From Bacilli bacterium (GTDB lineage Bacteria > Bacillota_I > Bacilli_A > RFN20 > CAG-826), in contig JAFVUY010000050.1 of assembly GCA_017502465.1 (NCBI GenBank), positions 1 through 64,000 on the forward strand: 64,000 nt of DNA, in the 5' to 3' direction. Below, one piece after another: positions 6,874 through 16,045 of this stretch. The position numbers and the translations under genes were made by a program. Below the pieces are notes generated by a model. That model had not been told where the DNA came from and made no database searches. It saw nothing but the letters and a program-made list of their open reading frames with translations. The first letter of the stretch is position 1. Every line of letters starts with the position of its first letter.

Positions 6874-8868
6874 ATGAGAAAAAGCAAAATCCTTTCGATG
6901 CTAACGATGACATTCGCTATGCTTTTAGCATCTTGTGGAGGCACTAAAACTTATGATTTGACATTCCATCAAACCGAACCAGGTGAAAATGAAGATGTTA
7001 CAGTTGAAATTATTCCAGGTGTCACCACTCAAATCGATGTATGGCAATTAGAACCAGACATTAATGAAAAAATCGGTTATACCGCTGAATGGGGTGAATA
7101 CAATGTCGAAGAAATGACAACGGACCTCACAGTTGAACCAGTTTATACACCTATTTCTTATGTCGCCACATTTAAGAATAGAGTTGATGGATCCACTCTC
7201 GGCACCACAACGTTCACCGTGGAAGACGAAGAACTTAGCAATATCCCAGCCCTACCTGTTGAATTAGGTTACACATATGCATGGGAAAGTTACACAATTA
7301 TTCCAGACAACATTACTGTTTATTGTGATAGAACTGCAAATCTTCACTCCATCAAATTCTTTGAAGATGCTGAAAAATCAGTTCAAGTTGGTGAAACACA
7401 ATACTTCACATGTGAAACAGAATCAATCCTTGAACCAGAAGTTCCAGTTCACACAGGTTACGATGGCAGTTGGCCTGAATATGACTTAACTGCTGATATT
7501 GATTTAGAAATCGTTGCCGTATATGAATTGCACAAATATTATTTAGAATTCAGACTCGACAACGTTATGGTTGGAGACTTAGTCGGTTATAACATTACAG
7601 AAAGTTATGCAAATATCGCTAAACCAGAAGTTCCAAACAAAAAAGGTTATAACGTTTCTTGGCCAACAGAAGTCGAACTTCTCTATCAAGAATTAGACAA
7701 TCCTCAAGTTATTGACGCTATCACAAGTGCAAAAACATATGTTGTTTCTTATGAAGGCTCAACGACAACAACAAATGTTACATATGATGAAACATATACA
7801 TTAGAAAATCCAGGAACCAACTATTCATGGTTCTATGGTGAAGAAGAAATCCCAACCACAGGCGTTTGGAAATATGATTTCAATCCTACATTAGAAAAAA
7901 GATATTCTTACACAACAATTGACTTTGAAGATGGTGAAATTCCATCAGTCATTACTCCTAATGAAAGAAATACATCTACAGAAGTTGTTGCTGAAGATGG
8001 CACAAACAACAAAGTTTTAAGACTCGGTGGTTTAAGCCAATATGGTATTAATTTCTCCAAAGCACACTTAGATGCAATCTTCTCAGATCCAGATGTCATT
8101 GCAATTGAATTCGATGCAAAAGGAACATCTGCAACAAATGATTTCAGAAGAAAAGCTGGTTATCTTAATGCCAACATTACATATGAATACAATTCCACAG
8201 GACATGGATTAACCACAGAATGGAAAACATTCCACTACACCAGAGAATATTACAACAACTGGGTCGAAGGAGAAATCTTCCTCGTTGTTGGAGCGGGCAC
8301 AAATGTTCAATACACATACTTAGATAATTTCCATCCAATTACTGAAGAAGTTTATGGATTCGAAAACGGCTTATTCAACAAAAAAAGCCCTGTCAAAGAT
8401 TCTACTTATTACACACCAGGTCATGGCTCATATAGCGTTGCCAACCCAACCGCTCCTGATACCAAAAATAGAGAAAAATATTTCTCTATAATGGCTAATG
8501 ACGGTATAGTTACTGATGTCCAATTAACAGCAGAACGCGCTTCCGAAGGAAGATATTCATTAAAAGTTAGTAAAAACTCAGGCTATGTCGCTTTCTACAC
8601 TTTCTCCAACATTAAAACATTAATGGGTGCAAACGGAACATTCTCATTCGATGTTTATTCCACAGTTGCCGCAAGAAGTGATAGTGAAGTTAGAAACTTC
8701 CAAGATGGTATGAATAGCGTTACAGGTAAAGTACATGAATCAGGTAAATGGGTCACATACACATTTACCGCAGAAAATATTACCGATGATGGTAGGTTCC
8801 TTATTCTTCAAGGAAGTACTAACGGCGATTGGCATTTCGACAATTTCCGTATCAATTACGCAGCTTAA
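6874..8868 (+). CDS. Surface lipoprotein with four InlB-like repeats and the twin jelly-roll-like modules
   Basis: The protein of 664 residues is a lipoprotein: the signal peptide ends in LLASC, with Cys21 as the lipidated residue. Residues about 26-275 form four repeats of about 60-70 residues with the pattern hydrophobic strand, G(Y)xxxW, then VxAVY, resembling the Listeria-Bacteroides (InlB B-type) repeats. Residues about 350-664 are the same two-module unit as in the 4311 protein, ending DNFRINYAA. It probably stands off the membrane as a glycan-binding stalk. The ATG at 6874 follows AAAGGAGACTATT. The frame is open to 6841, but that start lacks a ribosome site. It is the first gene of the long operon. 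Confidence 0.8.
   Translation: MRKSKILSMLTMTFAMLLASCGGTKTYDLTFHQTEPGENEDVTVEIIPGVTTQIDVWQLEPDINEKIGYTAEWGEYNVEEMTTDLTVEPVYTPISYVATFKNRVDGSTLGTTTFTVEDEELSNIPALPVELGYTYAWESYTIIPDNITVYCDRTANLHSIKFFEDAEKSVQVGETQYFTCETESILEPEVPVHTGYDGSWPEYDLTADIDLEIVAVYELHKYYLEFRLDNVMVGDLVGYNITESYANIAKPEVPNKKGYNVSWPTEVELLYQELDNPQVIDAITSAKTYVVSYEGSTTTTNVTYDETYTLENPGTNYSWFYGEEEIPTTGVWKYDFNPTLEKRYSYTTIDFEDGEIPSVITPNERNTSTEVVAEDGTNNKVLRLGGLSQYGINFSKAHLDAIFSDPDVIAIEFDAKGTSATNDFRRKAGYLNANITYEYNSTGHGLTTEWKTFHYTREYYNNWVEGEIFLVVGAGTNVQYTYLDNFHPITEEVYGFENGLFNKKSPVKDSTYYTPGHGSYSVANPTAPDTKNREKYFSIMANDGIVTDVQLTAERASEGRYSLKVSKNSGYVAFYTFSNIKTLMGANGTFSFDVYSTVAARSDSEVRNFQDGMNSVTGKVHESGKWVTYTFTAENITDDGRFLILQGSTNGDWHFDNFRINYAA
8531..8652 (+). 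repeat. 122-bp near-identical direct repeat, copy 2
   Basis: This matches 5242-5363 with one visible mismatch and lies in the homologous part of the second module of the lipoprotein. Confidence 0.9.
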
Positions 8869-8886
8869 TAATAGAGGTGAACAATA

Positions 8887-10677
8887 ATGAGAAAAAATAA
8901 TTTAATTTTAGTTTCTGTCGTTGCGGCAAGTTTACTTGCCTCATGTGGAGGCGGAGGTGGTGGTTCTGGCAAAACCAGAATCAGCATCTATAACTTCAGC
9001 GGTGGTATTGGAAGCAAATGGCTTGATGACGCGATTGCAGAATTCACATTAGCAAATGAAAATAGATCCTTCGAAGAAGGAAAACAAGGTGTCTACATTA
9101 CCTATTGGGGCAACACAGACTCTGGTGGTGCGTTAGGTAATATCAAAACATCCGGTGATGCTTTGTACTTCACCGAAAAAGGAAATACTCCATTTGCTTT
9201 AGCAAACGCGAACAACTTATACAAACTTAACGATATTCTTGATTCAAAAGCTGATCCTTCTGAAACACGCACAATTAAAGAAAAAATTGATAGTGAATAT
9301 TTATCAACTCTTCAAGGTTCAGATGGTAACTACTATGCCTTACCCCACTATGAATGGTATCCAGGTTTAACATATGACGTTACAGCCTTTGATAATGGCG
9401 GCATGAACCCATATTATTTTGCCGCACCAGAAGAAGAAAATGTCATTGAATATGAAGCCAAAAAACAAGTCGGTATCAAAGAATATAATTTCGGTATTGG
9501 TAGATTTGTCGCTGATGACACAGCTGTTAAATCATGTGGTAACGACGGTCTTTATGGAACAGAAGATGATGGCTTACCAACATCTGTCCAAGAATTTTTA
9601 ATTCTTTGTGCTTATTTAGACTCTAACGGAATTGCTCCTCTTGCAGTTGCGGGTAACCATAGAGACTATAGTGCTTACCTTATTCAAGGTTTCCTCTCTT
9701 CTTTATTAGGCGCTGCTGGTGTCCAAGATTTCTATGATTTTGATGGAACAATCAATGTTTTAGAAAGAAATTCCAGTGGTGGTATTGTTTATAACGAAGG
9801 CGAAGAATTATTCTGCGAAGGTAGCGGAATCGCCTCTCCAAAATTCAAAACTGTTCAAGTTACAGAAAAAACTGGTTATTTAACTAGAGAAACATATGAA
9901 AGATACTATCTTGCAGGTTTAATGCAAATCCTTGTTGACTGCGAATTCTTTACTGAAAAATCAGTTAACTCTTCTGCAACAAACTTCCAAACTCAAGATG
10001 GCTTCATTATGGGTAGAAATAAATACGCAGCAGCTATGCTCATCGAAGGTAACTACTGGTATAACGAAGCAGCAAACCAAGGTTATTTTGAAAATTACAA
10101 AAAACAAAATCGTCAAGAACGTAACATCGGTTGGATGAGCTTACCAACCAAATTACAAGGCTCAGTGGAAGAAGATCCTTCTGGTGTTGGTTATAAATCA
10201 TCCCTTATTGATACTGGCTATTCCTATTGCTTTGTTAATAAAGCCGCGATGGAAAAGAATAGCGAAGGTTATAGAACCGCTGTCTTAGAATTCCTTAAAT
10301 TCTTATATAGCGACAAACAACTCGAACACTTCTCCGCAGTTACAGGTACTGCTAAAGCAGCCTTTGATTACAATGTTTTAAGCGATGAAGCACTTGAAAA
10401 TTTAAGTCCATTCCAAAAGAGTGTTTTGACATTAAAAGTTAATAATGGTGTTGCTTATGCGACAGCAAAAAATGAAACATTTAAACATAAACAATTAGAA
10501 TTCCAATTTGGTATTGAAGCACCAATTTGGTCTGCAAAAATTAATAATGTTACATATAAGGATTACATCTCAGCGTTCAAAGATCCAAATAATCCAAATA
10601 TTACTGTTGAACAAGTAGTTGCGGGTTCATTTATCACTCCTGAACAATGGATGAATGTTTACTACAAAGGAAATTAA
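8887..10677 (+). CDS. Sugar ABC transporter substrate-binding lipoprotein
   Basis: The protein of 596 residues has a lipoprotein signal (SLLASC, Cys20) followed by a glycine-rich linker (GGGGGGSG) and the start of a family 1 solute-binding protein (ISIYNFSGGIGSKWLDDAI). It is longer than typical oligosaccharide binding proteins (about 430-500 residues), with aromatic-rich stretches such as LPHYEWYPGLTYD that fit a sugar site. Two permeases (19846, 20775) and an ATPase (18030) in the same operon complete the importer. The substrate is probably oligogalacturonide or a related pectin fragment, inferred from the downstream enzymes. Confidence 0.88.
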   Translation: MRKNNLILVSVVAASLLASCGGGGGGSGKTRISIYNFSGGIGSKWLDDAIAEFTLANENRSFEEGKQGVYITYWGNTDSGGALGNIKTSGDALYFTEKGNTPFALANANNLYKLNDILDSKADPSETRTIKEKIDSEYLSTLQGSDGNYYALPHYEWYPGLTYDVTAFDNGGMNPYYFAAPEEENVIEYEAKKQVGIKEYNFGIGRFVADDTAVKSCGNDGLYGTEDDGLPTSVQEFLILCAYLDSNGIAPLAVAGNHRDYSAYLIQGFLSSLLGAAGVQDFYDFDGTINVLERNSSGGIVYNEGEELFCEGSGIASPKFKTVQVTEKTGYLTRETYERYYLAGLMQILVDCEFFTEKSVNSSATNFQTQDGFIMGRNKYAAAMLIEGNYWYNEAANQGYFENYKKQNRQERNIGWMSLPTKLQGSVEEDPSGVGYKSSLIDTGYSYCFVNKAAMEKNSEGYRTAVLEFLKFLYSDKQLEHFSAVTGTAKAAFDYNVLSDEALENLSPFQKSVLTLKVNNGVAYATAKNETFKHKQLEFQFGIEAPIWSAKINNVTYKDYISAFKDPNNPNITVEQVVAGSFITPEQWMNVYYKGN

Positions 10678-10680
10678 TTA

Positions 10681-13600
10681 ATGAAAAAGAGCAAAATTAT
10701 TATTAATAGTTTTCTCATAGGTTTATTAGTTGTTAGTGGCGCCTACATTATTTCAAGTGCGACTAACAATAGTTATAATCAAGTCGAAGCATTAGAAGGG
10801 GAATTCGTTTCCTCTTCTGAGCTTCCTGCTACTTATTCTTTAGGTAGCGAATTTTTCGTTCCTAACGGAAAAATATCATATAACGGCAAAACATACACAT
10901 ACGATGATTACTATCTTACTTATCCAAACGGGAAATCATATAAGCAAGAGTCATATAAATTAGATATCGCTGGTAAATATGACCTCACACTTATTTCCCA
11001 ATTATCTAATTCAAAATTATATTCACATTACGAATTCTATACCCTTAATGGAGCATACACAGTTACTAACGATAACTCATATGTCCAATTCGTGGATGAA
11101 ATTCCTACAAGTGATCAACATCTTCCAGGTTTATCAATTAATCTCGCTGAAAACGATACATTTACTTTTAATCAAACTATCGATATCAGCGATGCATCTT
11201 TAGATGAACCATTACTTGTTTATTACCCACACGCTCAAACAGTCCGTGCAAATCCAGCGAACGCTCATTTGGATTTAACTCAAATGTTTGATTCAACTGA
11301 CCCAAATAAACCAAAAGCTGCTCCTATTGACGCTAATGGTTCAATCGTTAGAATCACAGACGCCTATGATCCAACAAACTACTTTGAAGTTGTTATCTTC
11401 TATAGATGCGCTAACGCTTCTAATAACCGTATGCAACAATACTGTGTTGCAGGTACAAGTACCCAAACACTTATCGGTCTTGAACCAGGCTCAGTTGTCG
11501 GTGCAGCGGATAGACTTGTCAATATTGATGGTCAATCTTATAGAGTCTTCTCTGGTTTATCCACTGATTCTTTTGGAAGAACTCTTAACACAAGAACTGG
11601 TAACATCTTTGAATTGAGAGATGGTGTCAAACGTCCAATCGGCACTACATTAAATCCAGGTACAACCGCGGATATTTCAAACGCTGATGACTTTGGTTTT
11701 TCAGTTTATTTTGACTCCGCTACAAAAAAGATTTACGTAAAACATGTAACTACTCAATATGTTACAGACTTAGACGATCCAACTGTTTATGGCTCTAATT
11801 TATTTAAACCATTCACAACTGGTGAAGCTTATGTTTCTATCACAGGTTTTGAATACAAAGATTCAGCCGCTAAATACGATGTTTCTCATATCAAAGGTGT
11901 CTCTTCCTTAAATATGAATAATGTCATTGACACTAAAGCGCCTGAAGTTACTTTAAGTAACCCAAATAATGACTTCTATATCGCAGTCAATGAACCATTT
12001 GAATTATTTGACGCAGAAGTTGTTGATGTTAACTACCAAGGTGATTTAGAAAAAATCGCCTATTATGAATACGGCACAAATCAACAAGTTCAATTCCCAA
12101 TTGTTAACAACAAATTAACTCCAACAAAACCAGGTAGTTACACAGTTATCTATCGTGTTAGCGATACATTTGGTAATGTTAACGAAACTCAACTTAATTT
12201 ATACGCGGTTACTACTGAAACAGGACATATTATCGACTTTAATGTTGATCATGTTTCTGATTTAGAAGCAGGACAAGAGATTACTCTTCCTACACCTTAT
12301 ATCCGCGTATATAACAACGAACCTCAAATTAAAGCATACGCGACATTTGAAGACGGAAGTGTCACCAATATCAACACAACTTCTTGGAAATTATTCTTAA
12401 AACAAGTTGGTACATATGAAATCACATATGTTTATGGTGATGGTATTTTAGAATATGAATATTCATATTCATTTACCACTAAAACATCTAGCAACTTCTA
12501 TTTAGAAGAAGTTAGACTTCCAAAATACATCATTAGAGAAGCTGCATATACTTTTGATTCCGCAAGAGTTGTTAAAGTTGCTTCAAAAGAACTTGCTTAT
12601 GATGAACCAAAGATTTATGTCATTGAAGATGGAGTGGATAATCACAAATTAATCAACAGAAAAAACTTCTCCACCGAAGCAAATACAAGTGTTCAATTTA
12701 AGTATGTTTATGACAATGCTGTCTTATATACATCAGAAGTTATTCCAGTTCAAAACGTTGACTTTAAGACAAAATTAAACAAAATGTCTTATTTCGCAAC
12801 CGAAAACTTTGAAGTTTCTGGAACATCTTCCGCGATTAAATTAACCACAAACACAAGTGTTGGTGATGCCTCCGCAGAATTCATCAACCCACTTAATTTC
12901 TCATCCTTCGCCATTAAGTTTGACTTAAGAGGTAGCGATCTTAATGCTGCTAAACTTGAAATCATCTTAGAAGATTATATGGATGAAAATAATAAATACG
13001 TTTTCTCAATTTACTCAAAGAGTGATAGTTATTACATTTCATGTAACGGAGGAATTGAATTCACTATTTCTAAAGCCACATACACCCTTACATATAACCC
13101 AATCACCAAAGTTATGAGTGATACATTTGAAAACTCATATGAAATGGAAAACCCATTTGAAACAGATAGATTCTATTTATCTCTTAGATATGTCGGTTTA
13201 GAAGGTATTTCCTCCATTTCTGTTAACTCAATTGACGGTCAACCAATGAACCAAGCCTTCTATGACACAAAAGGTGGTAATGTTGTCGCTCCATCAATTG
13301 AAAATACACGTGCTATTAACACAGTTATTCCATTAGATTTCTTCTTTCCAGAAGATGTCTTCTCCCCATATTTAGAAGAAAACTTTGAAATCTCTGTTGT
13401 TTACTATGAAACAGAAGATTCCGAAGGTGAATACGCATATGCGGATGATGGAACTCTCCTTGATGGCACTCAAGAAAACATCAAACACCGCACTTTCACA
13501 TTAACAAAGGTCGGTTGTTATCAAGTTTTCTACAATTATTATGATCAAACTTACGCAAATGGTAAGTTAAATTCACGCGTTGGTAGCGATGTTAAATCAA

Positions 13601-13896
13601 TTTACAGTGTTGATGACACCCCACCAACCATCATCTTAAATAACGGTTATAACGAATCCACGATTGTCCAAGTTAAAGTTGGTTCAACTCACAAGGTTCA
13701 AGGTTATAAAGTTATCGATGATCTCGATGAAAATGTTGAAGTAACAAAATACGTTATGGATCCAAACTTAGTTCACACCAAACTCACAGGCAATTCATTC
13801 AAATGTAAAGTTGCTGGTGACTACCGTGTTTACTACTACGCAAAAGATTCAAACGGTAATATTTCTACTGTCTATTACACAGTTAGAGCGATATAA
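10681..13896 (+). CDS. Large secreted protein with Ig-like domains
   Basis: The protein of 1071 residues has an N-terminal hydrophobic signal (SFLIGLLVVSGAYIIS) and no lipobox, sortase motif or C-terminal membrane anchor. A beta-rich region with a lectin-like stretch lies at about residues 150-410. An Ig-like domain begins with DTKAPEVTLSNP at about 420 and another with DDTPPTIILNN near 980, ending in the DSNGN...YYTV strand typical of bacterial Ig folds. It starts 3 nt after the binding-protein stop, so the two are surely cotranscribed. It may help to hold polysaccharide near the importer; the function is not recognisable from sequence alone. Confidence 0.7.
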   Translation: MKKSKIIINSFLIGLLVVSGAYIISSATNNSYNQVEALEGEFVSSSELPATYSLGSEFFVPNGKISYNGKTYTYDDYYLTYPNGKSYKQESYKLDIAGKYDLTLISQLSNSKLYSHYEFYTLNGAYTVTNDNSYVQFVDEIPTSDQHLPGLSINLAENDTFTFNQTIDISDASLDEPLLVYYPHAQTVRANPANAHLDLTQMFDSTDPNKPKAAPIDANGSIVRITDAYDPTNYFEVVIFYRCANASNNRMQQYCVAGTSTQTLIGLEPGSVVGAADRLVNIDGQSYRVFSGLSTDSFGRTLNTRTGNIFELRDGVKRPIGTTLNPGTTADISNADDFGFSVYFDSATKKIYVKHVTTQYVTDLDDPTVYGSNLFKPFTTGEAYVSITGFEYKDSAAKYDVSHIKGVSSLNMNNVIDTKAPEVTLSNPNNDFYIAVNEPFELFDAEVVDVNYQGDLEKIAYYEYGTNQQVQFPIVNNKLTPTKPGSYTVIYRVSDTFGNVNETQLNLYAVTTETGHIIDFNVDHVSDLEAGQEITLPTPYIRVYNNEPQIKAYATFEDGSVTNINTTSWKLFLKQVGTYEITYVYGDGILEYEYSYSFTTKTSSNFYLEEVRLPKYIIREAAYTFDSARVVKVASKELAYDEPKIYVIEDGVDNHKLINRKNFSTEANTSVQFKYVYDNAVLYTSEVIPVQNVDFKTKLNKMSYFATENFEVSGTSSAIKLTTNTSVGDASAEFINPLNFSSFAIKFDLRGSDLNAAKLEIILEDYMDENNKYVFSIYSKSDSYYISCNGGIEFTISKATYTLTYNPITKVMSDTFENSYEMENPFETDRFYLSLRYVGLEGISSISVNSIDGQPMNQAFYDTKGGNVVAPSIENTRAINTVIPLDFFFPEDVFSPYLEENFEISVVYYETEDSEGEYAYADDGTLLDGTQENIKHRTFTLTKVGCYQVFYNYYDQTYANGKLNSRVGSDVKSIYSVDDTPPTIILNNGYNESTIVQVKVGSTHKVQGYKVIDDLDENVEVTKYVMDPNLVHTKLTGNSFKCKVAGDYRVYYYAKDSNGNISTVYYTVRAI

Positions 13897-13909
13897 GGAG
13901 GACAGATAA

Positions 13910-16033
13910 ATGAAAAGTAACAAAATTTTATTTCCATTATTATTAGTCCTTTCCGTATCTGCTTTAGCAGGTTGTGGTGGTTCAAGTCTTGTTAGCGATG
14001 ATAATCATATTTATATTGATGACAATAATGTCGCGACGACAGGCTATGAAGATGTCCACGTTGAAGGCGAATATTATCAAGGCGTTCATGACTTTAACTA
14101 TAAATCCACAGGTAAAGCTTTCGTGAAAGCAGGAAAAACATCTTATAAGATTGTTATTCCAAGCAAAACAAGCTCAGATATTTCAGTTGCAAGAGACGAA
14201 TTAATTCATTTCTTCAAAATCGCGACTGGTATCGAACTTGAATGTATTACCGATGAAAATTTAACACATAGCAAAAACAGCAAATATATTTCTCTTGGTA
14301 AAACAAAATTATTAGAATCTTCTGGCATTAAAATCGATTACAACGCCTTAACACCAGATGGATGTAGAATCGTCACAAAAGGTGACTCTATCTTCATCGT
14401 CGGTGGCACGGATATCGGTACTCTTAACGCCACATACGATTTCTTACATATTTATTTTAAATATGAACAATATTCACCAGATGTTTATGAAATTGACCGT
14501 AACGTCAAAAACTTAGTTTTATATAACTTTGATGTTACCGATATTCCTGACATCCAACAAAGAGCAAGAAACTATGGTTTCCTTCTTAACGGAAGCGGTA
14601 ATTACGATCAATCTAGATACGGTTATCGTATGAGAATGACTAAAGGTAGAGGTTATTACTTCATGCCTGTCTTTTCCGACTTTGATTATTCTTCCGAATC
14701 CAAATTATCTACGAACACAAATACATATGTTCCTTATGAACAATACGCGAGCTTACACCCTGATTGGTTCTCTGATTTATGTACCACAAATACATATCAA
14801 CTCTGTTACACCGCTCATGGTAATCCAGAAGAACTTGAAGGATTAATTGACATTGTCACAAGAAAAATTATCTTCTCTTTAAAAAGATTTACACCTGAAG
14901 AATACCCAGATTTAAACGTTATCACCTTCACAATAGAAGATAACTTCAATCTTTGTAACTGCTATCACTGTAAATTAGATGAAGAAACTTATGGAGCTTC
15001 CAGTGCTTCCTTAATTAAATTTGTTAACGAAGTCGGAAGAAGAGTTAAAGCTTGGTCTATTTTAGAAGAAAACGCTGAATACTATAGACCAAACTTCCAA
15101 ATCATTTACTTCGCATATAACGGTTATGTTGATGCACCTATTAAATATAATGAAAGCAAAAAGGTGTATGAACCATCCCACCCATCAATGGTGTTAGAAG
15201 ATAATACTGGTGTCTATTTAGCTATTATTGACCGTGGCGATTTCCAATTTGATTTCTTTAATAACCCTATTTCTAACGGAGGATATTCCGGAAACATGGG
15301 CATTAAAGAAACACTTGACTCTTGGGGTGCTCTTACAAACTCTATCTATTTATGGTTATATCAAACAAACTTCTCTTTATATCCATATTTCTATGATAGT
15401 TTCTCATTCTATAATCAACCATTCTATAACTACATCTCTTCAAAAGGATTAAAGATGTTCTTTGCCCAAGGCCAAGACACCAAGGCCAGTGGTAATACAG
15501 GCACAAACTTCAATAACTTAAAGGTTTACTTAAACTGCAAATTAAGTTGGGACTCCACACTTGATCAATCAGTTCTTATGAAAAGATACTTTAAGGCTAT
15601 GTATGGAAGAGCCTCTGAAAAGATGTGGGATTACTTTGGTTTATTAAGAAGCTTCTATAGCCAAATGCTTGAAAGCAACCCATCATTAGTTAATAACAGA
15701 AGTATTTATAACAAAATCAATTCAAGAAACAATCTCCCTCTTGCCACACTCAAGAGCTTAGTCAAAGCAGTTGACGCTGCTCAAGAAATGATTAAGAGAG
15801 AATATTATAGTGAAGAAGAATATTTGACCTATAAATATAACATTGAAGCTGAAGCGTTATTCCCACTTTACGCGATGCTTGAATTATATGCTTCTGTCGA
15901 TTTAACAATCGATGAAAGAAAAGCCATCGCTCAAAGATTATTAGATTCTATCTATTACTTAAGAAATGATGGTATGAATACCAGGGAACATGGCGGAGAT
16001 ACAATCGCCTCCATTCCACTTGAAAACTTATAG
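13910..16033 (+). CDS. Lipoprotein with DUF4838-type glycosidase-like region
   Basis: The protein of 707 residues has a lipobox (LAGC, Cys22). Residues about 60-200 look like the N-terminal alpha/beta domain found in front of DUF4838 and GH67 enzymes (KYISLGKTKLL, then GTDIGTLNATYDFLHIYF). The following region has the TIM-barrel-like DUF4838 features: FTIEDNFNLCNCYHC near residues 340-354, a glutamate next to a Cys-x-Cys-x2-Cys cluster, and an RRVKAW helix. It is probably an extracellular, membrane-tethered glycoside hydrolase. The bond it cuts cannot be predicted; in this locus a pectin side chain is a reasonable guess. Confidence 0.7.
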   Translation: MKSNKILFPLLLVLSVSALAGCGGSSLVSDDNHIYIDDNNVATTGYEDVHVEGEYYQGVHDFNYKSTGKAFVKAGKTSYKIVIPSKTSSDISVARDELIHFFKIATGIELECITDENLTHSKNSKYISLGKTKLLESSGIKIDYNALTPDGCRIVTKGDSIFIVGGTDIGTLNATYDFLHIYFKYEQYSPDVYEIDRNVKNLVLYNFDVTDIPDIQQRARNYGFLLNGSGNYDQSRYGYRMRMTKGRGYYFMPVFSDFDYSSESKLSTNTNTYVPYEQYASLHPDWFSDLCTTNTYQLCYTAHGNPEELEGLIDIVTRKIIFSLKRFTPEEYPDLNVITFTIEDNFNLCNCYHCKLDEETYGASSASLIKFVNEVGRRVKAWSILEENAEYYRPNFQIIYFAYNGYVDAPIKYNESKKVYEPSHPSMVLEDNTGVYLAIIDRGDFQFDFFNNPISNGGYSGNMGIKETLDSWGALTNSIYLWLYQTNFSLYPYFYDSFSFYNQPFYNYISSKGLKMFFAQGQDTKASGNTGTNFNNLKVYLNCKLSWDSTLDQSVLMKRYFKAMYGRASEKMWDYFGLLRSFYSQMLESNPSLVNNRSIYNKINSRNNLPLATLKSLVKAVDAAQEMIKREYYSEEEYLTYKYNIEAEALFPLYAMLELYASVDLTIDERKAIAQRLLDSIYYLRNDGMNTREHGGDTIASIPLENL

Positions 16034-16045
16034 GAGGTAAAGAAC

